Positions 1-5,609 of a stretch of 5,909 nt of DNA are shown piece by piece. The translations under genes and the position numbers were made by a program. Under the pieces are notes generated by a model. It had not been told where the DNA came from. It did no database searches and worked only from the letters and a program-made list of their open reading frames with translations. Numbering within the stretch: the first letter of the stretch is position 1; every line of letters begins with the position of its first letter. Where the stretch lies: contig JBGTLW010000170.1 in NCBI GenBank assembly GCA_041743835.1, positions 1 through 5,909 of the forward strand, given 5' to 3'. This stretch comes from JBGTLW01 sp041743835 (GTDB taxonomy: Bacteria > Planctomycetota > Phycisphaerae > Phycisphaerales > Phycisphaeraceae).

Positions 1-1
1 G

Positions 2-352
2 GTGGACCTGCCCGCGGTGGACATCCTCCAGCCCGATGTCATGTACAACGGCGGGGTCTGCCGCACGCTCGCCGTCGCACAGCTCGCGGCCGAGCGCGGC
101 CATCAGGTCATGCCACACGCGGCCAACCAATCCATGCTGCAAATCTTCACGCTGCACCTGGTCGCCGCCCTGCCCAATGCCGTGCCCTTCATGGAGTTCT
201 CCATCGAGGACCGCCGACGCACCGACATCCTCTACAGCCCGCAGCCGCAGATCGTCGGCGGAAAAACAGCCTTCCCCACCGGGCCCGGCTGGGGCATCAC
301 CGTCAACCCCGACTGGATCGCGGGGGCCGAGTGCCGCGTGTCCCGGCTCTGA
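2..352 (+). CDS. Mandelate racemase/muconate lactonizing-type enzyme (enolase superfamily), C-terminal fragment
   Basis: This is the 3' end of a gene that begins outside the window; 116 codons remain. The residues match the last strands of the enolase-superfamily (beta/alpha)7-beta barrel. An Asp in the string DILQPDVMYNGG (residue 12 of the fragment) is followed exactly 27 residues later by a His in the string VMPHAAN (residue 39). That spacing equals the Asp270-His297 catalytic dyad of mandelate racemase. A Glu in PFMEFS (residue 65) sits where the family places its last barrel-strand acid. The end (GPGWGITVNPDWI) resembles the capping-domain return at the C-terminus. Family knowledge: these enzymes take a proton from the carbon next to a carboxylate, using Mg2+, and act as racemases or acid-sugar dehydratases in the cytoplasm. 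The specificity-determining N-terminal domain and the Mg ligands lie outside, so the substrate cannot be told. It converges on the LuxR-type gene with a 39-bp gap and no convincing terminator. Confidence 0.88.
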   Translation: MDLPAVDILQPDVMYNGGVCRTLAVAQLAAERGHQVMPHAANQSMLQIFTLHLVAALPNAVPFMEFSIEDRRRTDILYSPQPQIVGGKTAFPTGPGWGITVNPDWIAGAECRVSRL

Positions 353-391
353 ACCCGCGCGGCAAGATTGCATGCGCACGCCACTCGCCAC

Positions 392-1480
392 TCACCAGCG
401 CAGCCACTCGAGCGCCTTGGTCACCGCGGCCACGCGGCTGGGCACGTCCAGCTTGGCGTAGATGTGTTCCAGGTGCTTCTGCACCGTGCGTTCGCTGATG
501 CCCAGCAGCACGCCGATCTCGCCCCGGCTCTTGCCCTCGACGCACCAGTACAACACCTGCGCCTCGCGCTCGGTCAGGCCAAGCCCGCGCAACGGCTCAG
601 CGGAATCAAGCCGGGCGGCGTGGTGCATCACGATCACGAAACGGCCCGGCCTCTGATCCGCCACCAACCTCAGCACCAGCCGACCACGCGCACCATCGAG
701 CATCAAGGGCCCGGGCTTTGCCGCCGCATCCCCCCGCTGCTGCATCGCCGCGACCTGTGACACCGCCCACCGCGCCACCGTCTCGGGCAGCTTCGCGCCG
801 GTCAGGCTCTGGTCGCGCAGGTATTCGCCGAGCAGCCGGATGGCTGCGGGTGATGCCTGCTTCACCGAGCCGTGGCTGTCGATTGTGACCACCGCGCGGT
901 CGATGCGGTCGATGACCTGTTCCAGTTGCCTTGCCTTCTCGGACAGGTCGGTCACCACGCACGCGTTCTCGTACGCCTGGCGCAGGTGCGGGCGGAGCAG
1001 GTCGAGCAGGCTGCGCTCGCGCTCGGAGAAGTCGCGTCGGCTGCGGTTGTGCGAGATGCCCACGACCAGCGGCGCGGGCGAGGGCATCGTCGTGACCATC
1101 TGGTAGCGGACGTTGACGCGGCGGAAGAACTCGCGGTACAGGTCGGTCTCCTCGAACTGGCGTTGGGGGAGGAAGTCGGTGATCTTGCGCGGGCTGTCGC
1201 CGGGGTTTTGCTGGAAGTGCGTGACCAGCGGGTGCTGGTGCATGAAGCGTTCCCACACGGGCGCCAGCGGCAGGAGGACGTCGGACTGTTCCTGGGGCAG
1301 GATCAGCGCGACCAAACGGCGGCGGGCGGGGTCGATCTCGTTGTAGGCGGTGGAATCGCAGGGCACCAGTTGGCTCACGATGCCCAGCGCGGCCGCGGGC
1401 AGGGTGTCCAGGTCGTGGTGGCTGTAGAGGACGCGCAGCCCATCCTGCAGCTCCAGATGATCCCGACTCGACATCCGCAT
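392..1480 (-). CDS. LuxR-type HTH transcriptional regulator with N-terminal GAF/PAS-like sensory region
   Basis: Residues about 299-356 form a LuxR/GerE-type DNA-binding domain: GLTEREAQVLYWCVEGKS, then the recognition region GISERTVQKHLEHIYAKLDV. This placement at the C-terminus of a 362-aa protein is usual. There is no receiver domain with a phosphorylatable Asp pocket at the N-terminus. Residues about 20-175 (with SQLVPCDSTAYNEID near 36-50) resemble the GAF-like region of stand-alone LuxR regulators. Residues about 183-290 (RAVVTIDSHGSVKQASPAA) look like a PAS-type fold. The ligand is unknown. I chose the ATG at 1480 (MRMSSRD). The frame stays open to 1699, but the extra 73 residues are low-complexity (Arg/Pro/Gly/Ser), cross the 1570-1589 dyad and run into the start of the divergent gene. 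A GAGGGG sits 11 nt upstream of 1480, slightly far for a ribosome site. ATG 1474 or the GTG nine bases before 1480 are alternatives. It diverges from the PEP-CTERM gene, so self-regulation or control of that gene is plausible but inferred. Confidence 0.85.
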   Translation of the reverse strand: MRMSSRDHLELQDGLRVLYSHHDLDTLPAAALGIVSQLVPCDSTAYNEIDPARRRLVALILPQEQSDVLLPLAPVWERFMHQHPLVTHFQQNPGDSPRKITDFLPQRQFEETDLYREFFRRVNVRYQMVTTMPSPAPLVVGISHNRSRRDFSERERSLLDLLRPHLRQAYENACVVTDLSEKARQLEQVIDRIDRAVVTIDSHGSVKQASPAAIRLLGEYLRDQSLTGAKLPETVARWAVSQVAAMQQRGDAAAKPGPLMLDGARGRLVLRLVADQRPGRFVIVMHHAARLDSAEPLRGLGLTEREAQVLYWCVEGKSRGEIGVLLGISERTVQKHLEHIYAKLDVPSRVAAVTKALEWLRW

Positions 1481-1569
1481 GGTGACCCACACCCCTCTGC
1501 CGCCGGGAACAACGGGAAAACCCCCAACACCGGCGGCCGCTACAGGATATCCACCTACGCTTTTCGGCG

Positions 1570-1589
1570 AATACGCCGTTCGGCGTATT
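1570..1589. promoter_or_regulatory. Perfect 20-bp dyad, candidate operator in a divergent intergenic region
   Basis: AATACGCCG, TT, CGGCGTATT: the 9-bp arms are exact reverse complements around a 2-bp centre. It lies 89 bp before the LuxR-type start at 1480 and 104 bp before the PEP-CTERM start at 1694. The left arm also pairs with a preceding CGGCG (CGGCG-AATA-CGCCG, 1565-1578), so two overlapping dyads share one arm, and TTCGGCG recurs 16 bp apart (1563 and 1579). A 20-bp dyad is the size of known LuxR-family operators. That the neighbouring regulator binds it is an inference from position and symmetry only. Confidence 0.5.
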
Positions 1590-1617
1590 GTGGTGCGAGT
1601 ATTTGGTGAGCTATCTT
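1588..1617 (+). promoter_or_regulatory. Weak sigma70-like promoter candidate for the PEP-CTERM gene
   Basis: TTGTGG (1588-1593) and TATCTT (1612-1617) are 18 bp apart and lie 77 bp before the start codon. They match the -35 and -10 consensus at 3/6 and 4/6 positions. The -35-like element overlaps the right end of the 1570-1589 dyad, a place where a bound regulator could block or recruit polymerase. In GC-rich planctomycete-like DNA such matches are weak evidence. Confidence 0.22.
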
Positions 1618-1682
1618 CTGGCCGACGCGAGGGACTACGAATCTGTCCATGCGGGCGGGTAGGCCCTTCACATTTACCCATT

Positions 1683-1690
1683 GGGAGAGA
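1683..1690 (+). promoter_or_regulatory. Ribosome binding site that decides the PEP-CTERM start
   Basis: GGGAGAGA ends 3 nt before ATG 1694, with its GGGAG core about 6 nt away. It supports this start over the in-frame ATG at 1649, which has no comparable purine run and would put a charged, non-signal sequence ahead of the signal peptide. Confidence 0.6.
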
Positions 1691-1693
1691 GCG

Positions 1694-2512
1694 ATGCATC
1701 AGAAAAAGCAGTTGGTCAGAACGTCGGCCTTAGTCACGGGTCTTGGGGCTTTACTCGCCGCAGGCACGCACACCGCCCCCGCGCACGCGTGGGACGTGAT
1801 CACCACCCTCAGCGACATCAACGAGGCGTTCGTCGTCGATCTGGACGAATCCGACGCCAGCGGGTGGAGCTTTAACCGCGTGCAGGATGGTATCGACGCG
1901 GCGTCCGGCTTCCAGGGGATTCCAATCAACTTCACCTTCCAGCCAGCGGGCGATACCCCCTTGTTTGATGAGATCCTCAACGGCCCTGCGGCACAGGCGT
2001 ACGGCCGGATCGAAACCTTTGACCCGGGGCCAGGCGGGTTCATGGATTACGCCGAAGCCTATGTCATCGGCGAGATCGAGGACGGCTTCGGCTACGCGGG
2101 CCGGTGGGTCTATGAATTTCAACTGACGCTGGACCCGGGCGTCACGGTCACGCTGGCCCTGTTGGAGGGCTTTGCTTCCCTCTCGGCCGAATCGAACAGC
2201 CCCAACGACTTGGGTTTTGCCTTTGGCTCCATCAAGTTGTTCTCCATCGACTTTGACCTCAATGTCCCCGGCGGAGCCAACCAGCCGTACAAGGAAGACT
2301 CGGTCTTTGCATCCGGGCCCTCGAACGATCCCCCCAGTACCTTCACGCCAAGCTTCAGCCATACCTTTACCAACGAGGGCTCCGAGGTTTTGACCCTGAA
2401 CCTCTGGCTCGAAGGCAACGCCCTCGTCTTCCAGACCATCCCCGAGCCCGCGTCCGCGATGCTGCTGATCGGCGGGGCCACGATGCTGATGCTTCGGCGA
2501 CGGATGATCTAA
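1694..2512 (+). CDS. Secreted PEP-CTERM sorting-domain protein, function unknown
   Basis: The protein is 272 aa. Residues 1-32 form a signal peptide: a basic start (MHQKKQLVR), a hydrophobic core (about 11-23) and an AHA cleavage site before Trp33. The C-terminus is a textbook PEP-CTERM signal: Pro-Glu-Pro at 250-252, a hydrophobic segment (about 255-267) and Arg-Arg-Arg at 268-270, two residues from the end. Family knowledge: such proteins are exported, then cleaved near the PEP motif by an exosortase, and usually reach the cell surface or extracellular matrix. The mature part is acidic, has no cysteine and has alternating short hydrophobic stretches that suggest a beta-sandwich; I recognise no catalytic motif. 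No exosortase gene is in the window, so sorting must rely on one elsewhere. The start follows a strong GGGAGAGA. It diverges from the LuxR-type regulator around a shared dyad, which suggests regulated expression (inference). Confidence 0.88.
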   Translation: MHQKKQLVRTSALVTGLGALLAAGTHTAPAHAWDVITTLSDINEAFVVDLDESDASGWSFNRVQDGIDAASGFQGIPINFTFQPAGDTPLFDEILNGPAAQAYGRIETFDPGPGGFMDYAEAYVIGEIEDGFGYAGRWVYEFQLTLDPGVTVTLALLEGFASLSAESNSPNDLGFAFGSIKLFSIDFDLNVPGGANQPYKEDSVFASGPSNDPPSTFTPSFSHTFTNEGSEVLTLNLWLEGNALVFQTIPEPASAMLLIGGATMLMLRRRMI

Positions 2513-2530
2513 GCGGGCTTGGAGGACCGT

Positions 2531-2551
2531 CCGCAACACGCCGCGTTGCGG
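2531..2551. other. Hairpin downstream of the PEP-CTERM gene
   Basis: CCGCAAC (2531-2537) and GTTGCGG (2545-2551) are perfect 7-bp arms around a 7-nt loop, 19 nt past the stop codon. No T run follows, so it is not a classical intrinsic terminator. It could stabilise the mRNA 3' end or act as a T-less terminator; both are guesses from position. Confidence 0.35.
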
Positions 2552-2660
2552 GTGACACGAAGCGCCTGGTGCCATCCACCAAGGCCAACTTCGATGCACC
2601 CGTGACGCGGCTTTTTTGTGCCGCCAATACGCCAAGAGCGCCAAGTCAAGCCCCACGAAG

Positions 2661-2681
2661 CCCACGGACTCCGTCCGTGGG
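2661..2681. repeat. Perfect 9-bp hairpin inside the repeat element
   Basis: CCCACGGAC and GTCCGTGGG are separated by TCC. The stem is GC-rich, would be stable in RNA on either strand, and is followed by TTCCCCC rather than a T run. It sits in the left half of the 2619-2753 element. Confidence 0.55.
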
Positions 2682-2703
2682 TTCCCCCACATGAGTTTGA
2701 TTT

Positions 2704-2722
2704 CCAAGAAAGTCTTTCTTGG
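2704..2722. repeat. 19-bp near-perfect palindrome inside the repeat element
   Basis: CCAAGAAAG and CTTTCTTGG flank a single central T. With only one base between the arms it is better suited to a protein-binding or cruciform site than to an RNA hairpin. Its right arm runs into the 9-nt tandem repeats. Confidence 0.5.
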
Positions 2723-2750
2723 CGTTCTTGGCGTCCTTAGCGCCTTGGCG
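2716..2750. repeat. 9-nt tandem repeat (TTCTTGGCG family), about 3.9 units
   Basis: The units are TTCTTGGCG, TTCTTGGCG, TCCTTAGCG and CCTTGGCG. The first two are identical and the others differ at a few positions. The same CGCCAAG wording occurs in opposite orientation at 2630-2645, forming the left arm of the surrounding inverted repeat. Confidence 0.6.
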
Positions 2751-2775
2751 GCAATACACGTCCTATAAACCCTGC

Positions 2776-2813
2776 AAAAAATACCCACATCTCTCGCACG
2801 CCGGGTCTTTTTT
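2776..2813. terminator. Weak bidirectional terminator-like inverted repeat
   Basis: AAAAAATACCC (2776-2786) and GGGTCTTTTTT (2803-2813) pair at 10 of 11 positions across a 16-nt loop, giving an A-run/stem/T-run shape that reads the same on both strands. The GC part of the stem is only about three pairs, so termination strength would be low. It is 264 nt after the PEP-CTERM stop and could also fall inside the leader of the downstream gene. Confidence 0.25.
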
Positions 2814-2959
2814 ACATGGTTATTTGCGAGTGAATTACATTCAAAATTTTCTTTTTTTTCAAGCGACTTTGGCCCCCAGCCCCGATAAGCTTCTAGTCAA
2901 CAGGGTTGCCGCTGATCCAACACCCGCGGGCTAGGGCTCCGCAATACCTGGAAACCATC

Positions 2960-4555
2960 ATGCAGACGAAGTTCTCTCGCCCGAAGGTCGCAGCCATTAT
3001 TCTCGACTCCAGTGATGCCGCGCTCATCGAACGCGGGATCGACGAAGGGTGGATGCCCAACCTCGCCCGCTTCCGCAAGCGCGGGGGCTACGGCCGACTC
3101 ACCGCCGGCAGCGACCAGATCAACGCCAGCGCCTGGCCGGGCTTCATCACCGGGCAGCACGCGGGGGACCACGGCGTGTGGAACTACCTCACGTGGGACG
3201 CCCAATCCCTCACGCACGTGCCCTGCGCCCCGAAAGAACAAAACTTCACGCCGTTCTGGCGCGCGCTGTGCCAGCAGGGCCACCGCTGCGTCGTGCTCGA
3301 TGTCCCGCGAACCTACCCGCCCGAAGAGCCGTTCGATGGCGTGGAGTTCGGCGGGTGGGGCACGCACTACAAGCTCACCGACCCTTACGCGCAGCCCGAA
3401 TCCTTCCTGCAATGGGTCACGCAGACCATCGGCAAAGAACCCATCGGCAACGAGCCGGGCGGCGACCTGACCGCGTCGGTGCTGCTGGCCGAACTCCAGC
3501 GCATCATCAACACCACGCGCCTGCAGGCAGAACTCGCGGTAGAGACGCTCAAGCGCGAACCGTGCGAGTTGTTCATCGCCGCGTTCAGTGGCCCACACCG
3601 CGCGGGGCACATGCTCTGGGACTGCACGGGCCTTGCGACACCGCCCACCGACGAACAGCGCGAGCAACTCGACCTGGCCCTGCAACAGGTGTACACCGAG
3701 ACCGACGCCGCCCTGGGACGGGTGCTCCACGCGCTGGGCCAGGACCCCGACGCCACGACACTTGTCTTCTCGCTGCACGGCATGGGCCCCAACACCTCGC
3801 TCGCGGACATGCTGCCACAGATGCTCGATTGCGTGCTCCACGACAAGCGTGCCGAGACCAACGATGGCCTGACGCAGAAGAAAAAGAAGGGCCTGCTCAG
3901 TGCCGTGCGCCAGGCGGTGCCCCTCTCATTCCGCAACGCGGTGAAGGACGCGCTGCCCAAGTCGGTGCAGCACCAGTTGACGATGTTCTGGCGGAAGCAG
4001 AACCGCGACTGGTCCACAACGCCCGCGTTCACGCTGATGGCCGACCTCCAGGGCTTCGTGCGCATCAACCTCAAGGGCCGGGAGAGCCAGGGCATCATCG
4101 AACCCGGCGCGGAGTACGACGCGTTGTGCGAGAAGATCATCGCGGGCCTCAAGACCTTCGTCCACGCCGACACCGGCAAGCCGGCGGTGGTGGATGTGCA
4201 GCGGATGGATGAGCTGTACCCCGATGCCGAGCGTGTGCCACAGATGCCGGACCTCGTGGTGCAGTGGTCGGAGCGCCCGGCGGCGGACTGCATCGGCGTC
4301 ACGTCCCCGCGCTACGGCACGATCCTCTGGCCGACGCCCGGCCGGATCGCCGATGGCCGCAGCGGCCACCACCGCACACGCGGCTGGCTGGCGGCGGTCA
4401 ACAAGTCCATCGCACCCAACAGCAGCATCGAGGGCTACGACGCGCTGGACCTCCCGCCCACGCTCTGCCGCCTCATCAACGCGCCCGTGCAGGACACCAT
4501 GGTCGGCGAACCCATCCACGCGCTCATGCCCAAACGATACAGCCAGGTCATCTGA
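2960..4555 (+). CDS. Alkaline-phosphatase-superfamily phosphohydrolase (type I phosphodiesterase/COG3379-like)
   Basis: The protein is 531 aa. Its order of motifs is that of the alkaline phosphatase/nucleotide pyrophosphatase superfamily: a first metal Asp (Asp16 in AAIILDSSDA), the SAWPGFITG..AGDHGVW block (57-74), HRAGH (213-217), SLHGMGPN (271-278), FVRINLKGRES (366-376), PDLVVQWS (430-437) and a C-terminal GHHRTRGWLAAV (469-480) with the last metal His, followed by a DLPPTLCRLI ending typical of the family. Family knowledge: these metalloenzymes hydrolyse phosphate or sulfate esters; the substrate here is unknown. The usual SDHG is SLHG, and the expected Thr/Ser nucleophile position may be Asn55 (see findings). 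No signal peptide or membrane segment is seen, so it is probably cytoplasmic. The frame is open to TTG 2906, but ATG 2960 has GGAAA 5 nt upstream and begins the conserved fold. A QKKKKG patch near 306-311 precedes a basic linker of unknown role. Confidence 0.87.
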   Translation: MQTKFSRPKVAAIILDSSDAALIERGIDEGWMPNLARFRKRGGYGRLTAGSDQINASAWPGFITGQHAGDHGVWNYLTWDAQSLTHVPCAPKEQNFTPFWRALCQQGHRCVVLDVPRTYPPEEPFDGVEFGGWGTHYKLTDPYAQPESFLQWVTQTIGKEPIGNEPGGDLTASVLLAELQRIINTTRLQAELAVETLKREPCELFIAAFSGPHRAGHMLWDCTGLATPPTDEQREQLDLALQQVYTETDAALGRVLHALGQDPDATTLVFSLHGMGPNTSLADMLPQMLDCVLHDKRAETNDGLTQKKKKGLLSAVRQAVPLSFRNAVKDALPKSVQHQLTMFWRKQNRDWSTTPAFTLMADLQGFVRINLKGRESQGIIEPGAEYDALCEKIIAGLKTFVHADTGKPAVVDVQRMDELYPDAERVPQMPDLVVQWSERPAADCIGVTSPRYGTILWPTPGRIADGRSGHHRTRGWLAAVNKSIAPNSSIEGYDALDLPPTLCRLINAPVQDTMVGEPIHALMPKRYSQVI

Positions 4556-4599
4556 CCGCGCGGTGTGTGTGCATGGACGCATCACGCGAAAGTAAACAC

Positions 4600-4631
4600 A
4601 AGGCTTTCACAGAGCAAGGCATTCACAGAGC
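4600..4631. repeat. Tandem duplication of a 16-bp unit
   Basis: AAGGCTTTCACAGAGC (4600-4615) is followed directly by AAGGCATTCACAGAGC (4616-4631), 15 of 16 bases identical. It abuts the 4628-4674 palindrome, overlapping its first four bases. It looks like a slippage duplication or part of a repeat module. Confidence 0.7.
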
Positions 4632-4674
4632 CGCCGTGTCCCCACGGCGGTCCGCCTCGGGGACGAGGCGGCTC
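4628..4674. repeat. 47-bp composite palindrome between convergent genes, two alternative folds
   Basis: It contains two perfect 8-bp hairpins side by side: CCGCCGTG-tccc-CACGGCGG (4631-4650) and CCGCCTCG-ggga-CGAGGCGG (4652-4671). The outer ends also pair with each other: 16-base arms 4628-4643 and 4659-4674 match at 14 of 16 positions, giving one long hairpin as an alternative. It lies downstream of both the phosphohydrolase gene (+) and yebC (-), where a shared terminator would be expected. No T run follows on either strand, so a REP-like repeat or a T-less bidirectional terminator are both possible. Confidence 0.6.
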
Positions 4675-4726
4675 GGTTGGGTGCGGGCTCGGTTAATCAA
4701 CACACCCGAGCGCACATGCAGATTTG

Positions 4727-5476
4727 CTATTCCTCCAACGCCGCGAGCTCTTCCTCGGGGATATCGAAGTTGGCGTGGACCGCTTGCACATCGTCCTGGT
4801 CTTCGAGCGCTTCCATCAGCTTCATCACGCGGGCCGCGTCCTTGCCCGTGACTTTCACGGTGTTGGTCGGGATCATCGTGATGGACGCGGCCTCGATCTT
4901 GTACCCCGCCTCTTCCAGCGCCTTGCGCACAGCCATATAACTGCTCGTCGGCGTGACGACCTCCCAGCTCTCCTCCCCATCGCGCACGTCCCCTGCCCCA
5001 GCCTCGAGCGCGGCATCCATCAGCGCCTCTTCCTCGACGCCCTGCCTGGCGATGAAGATCTGCCCGCGTTGTATGAAGTTGAAAGCGACGCAGCCGGACT
5101 CGCCGAGGTTGCCCCCGCCCTTCTCGAAGATCTTGCGGAGTTCGGGCGCGGTGCGGTTGCGGTTGTCGGTGAGGCAGTCGAGCATGACCGCGACCCCGCC
5201 CGGGCCGTAACCCTCGTACATGATCGCTTCGTAGGACACGCCATCGAGGTCGCCGGTGCCTTTTTTGATGGCGTTTTCGATGGTGTCCTTGGGCATGTTC
5301 TGGGCCTTGGCCTCGTCGATGGCGTAGCGCAGGTTGAGGTTGGCCGCGGGGTCACCGCCGCCGGACTTCGCCGCGACGATGATCATCCGGCTGCACTTGC
5401 TCCAGAGCTTGGAACGCTTGGCGTCCTGCCTGCCCTTGCGGTGCCTGATGTTTGCCCACTTGCTGTGACCGGCCAT
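4727..5476 (-). CDS. yebC: YebC/PmpR/TACO1 family protein
   Basis: The protein is 249 aa, the usual length. It opens with the family signature MAGHSKWANIRHRKGRQDAK, followed by VAAKSGGGDPAANLNLRYAID (about 34-54), NMPKDTIENAIKKGTG (60-75), YEGYGPGGVAVMLDCLTDNRNRT (about 88-110), and KGGGNLGESGCVAFNF (about 119-134), covering all three domains. It is cytoplasmic. Family knowledge: members were first described as DNA-binding regulators, while TACO1 in mitochondria and more recent bacterial work point to a role in translation, including relief of ribosome stalling at proline-rich stretches. The start is supported by GGAGA 6 nt upstream. The wording KLWSKCSRMIIVAAK is of the planctomycete type, with Cys28 in a stretch where Leu or Ile is common. 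It follows the membrane-protein gene on the same strand after 133 bp and converges on the phosphohydrolase gene. Confidence 0.96.
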   Translation of the reverse strand: MAGHSKWANIRHRKGRQDAKRSKLWSKCSRMIIVAAKSGGGDPAANLNLRYAIDEAKAQNMPKDTIENAIKKGTGDLDGVSYEAIMYEGYGPGGVAVMLDCLTDNRNRTAPELRKIFEKGGGNLGESGCVAFNFIQRGQIFIARQGVEEEALMDAALEAGAGDVRDGEESWEVVTPTSSYMAVRKALEEAGYKIEAASITMIPTNTVKVTGKDAARVMKLMEALEDQDDVQAVHANFDIPEEELAALEE

Positions 5477-5568
5477 CGGTAGTCTCCATCTAGCCCCGGC
5501 GAGCCACGCATTCTAAGCCAGATCGCGCCCGGGTTCTCATCGGTTCCAATCGCCCACATCGAGCAGAC

Positions 5569-5599
5569 CGCCGCGGCGTAGCGCTGCGGCTATCGCGGC
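5569..5599 (-). terminator. T-less hairpin after the membrane-protein gene
   Basis: GCCGCG (5570-5575) pairs with CGCGGC (5594-5599), and inside it TAGC (5579-5582) pairs with GCTA (5589-5592), giving an interrupted stem 10 nt beyond the membrane-protein stop codon. A 10-bp self-complementary CGCCGCGGCG sits at 5569-5578. No U run follows in the direction of transcription. It may attenuate read-through into yebC, but GC-rich DNA forms such stems easily. Confidence 0.25.
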
Positions 5600-5609
5600 A
5601 CGCATCACG

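Larger units (their letters stand above)
2619..2753. repeat. MITE/REP-like element with imperfect 27-bp terminal inverted repeats
   Basis: The outer arms are 2619-2645 (beginning TGCCGCCAA) and 2727-2753 (ending TTGGCGGCA). The right arm reverse-complemented matches the left at 22 of 27 positions. Between them lie two perfect hairpins: CCCACGGAC-tcc-GTCCGTGGG (2661-2681) and CCAAGAAAG-t-CTTTCTTGG (2704-2722). There is no open reading frame of note and no clear target-site duplication. The nested symmetry and 135-bp size fit a non-autonomous mobile or REP-type repeat. The CGCCAAG wording resembles short repeats dispersed in many planctomycete-like genomes. Copies elsewhere in the genome cannot be seen from here. 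Confidence 0.5.
2513..2959. other. Non-coding intergenic region with hairpins, a repeat element and an AT-rich leader
   Basis: About 450 bp between the PEP-CTERM stop and the phosphohydrolase start; I see no credible gene. Its first part (to about 2610) is GC-rich with one hairpin. The middle (2619-2753) is a nested inverted-repeat element. The rest (about 2761-2880) is strikingly AT-rich for this window, with A6, T6 and T8 runs (2776-2781, 2808-2813, 2852-2859). The AT-rich part is the likely site of the promoter for the downstream gene, but I could not find a well-spaced -35/-10 pair. The short in-frame extension from TTG 2906 is rejected as coding. Confidence 0.7.

Noticed and set aside
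872..1609. Long + strand open frame of 245 codons
   Set aside because: It lies antisense to the LuxR-type gene, whose HTH domain is clear; the translation has no recognisable domain and is rich in Val/Gln/Arg/Ala as expected for a GC-rich antisense frame.
1481..1699. N-terminal extension of the LuxR-type protein to ATG 1699
   Set aside because: The added residues are low-complexity, the frame would overlap the start of the divergent gene and pass through the candidate operator, and the regulator's recognisable sequence starts near MRMSSRD.
2607..2624. GCGGC-T6-GT-GCCGC read as an intrinsic terminator
   Set aside because: The T run is in the loop rather than after the stem, so it does not have terminator geometry.
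2716..2750. 9-nt tandem repeats read as a CRISPR array
   Set aside because: The units are directly adjacent with no spacers and are far too short.
1751..2788. Long - strand open frame of 345 codons
   Set aside because: Antisense to the PEP-CTERM gene and running through the repeat element; no family resemblance.
2719..2934. Short + strand open frame of 71 codons
   Set aside because: It is built from the tandem repeat and the AT-rich leader, and has no ribosome site or recognisable sequence.
2906..2959. N-terminal extension of the phosphohydrolase to TTG 2906
   Set aside because: TTG is a rare start, there is no ribosome site before it, and the extra 18 residues do not resemble the family; ATG 2960 has GGAAA in place.
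2897..3841. - strand open frame of 314 codons
   Set aside because: Antisense to conserved motifs of the phosphohydrolase; its composition is typical of a mirror frame.
3049..4212. + strand open frame of 387 codons in another frame
   Set aside because: Overlaps the phosphohydrolase; the translation is Arg/Pro/His-rich with no domain.
4724..5482. + strand open frame of 252 codons over yebC
   Set aside because: The opposite strand encodes an unmistakable full-length YebC; this is its mirror.
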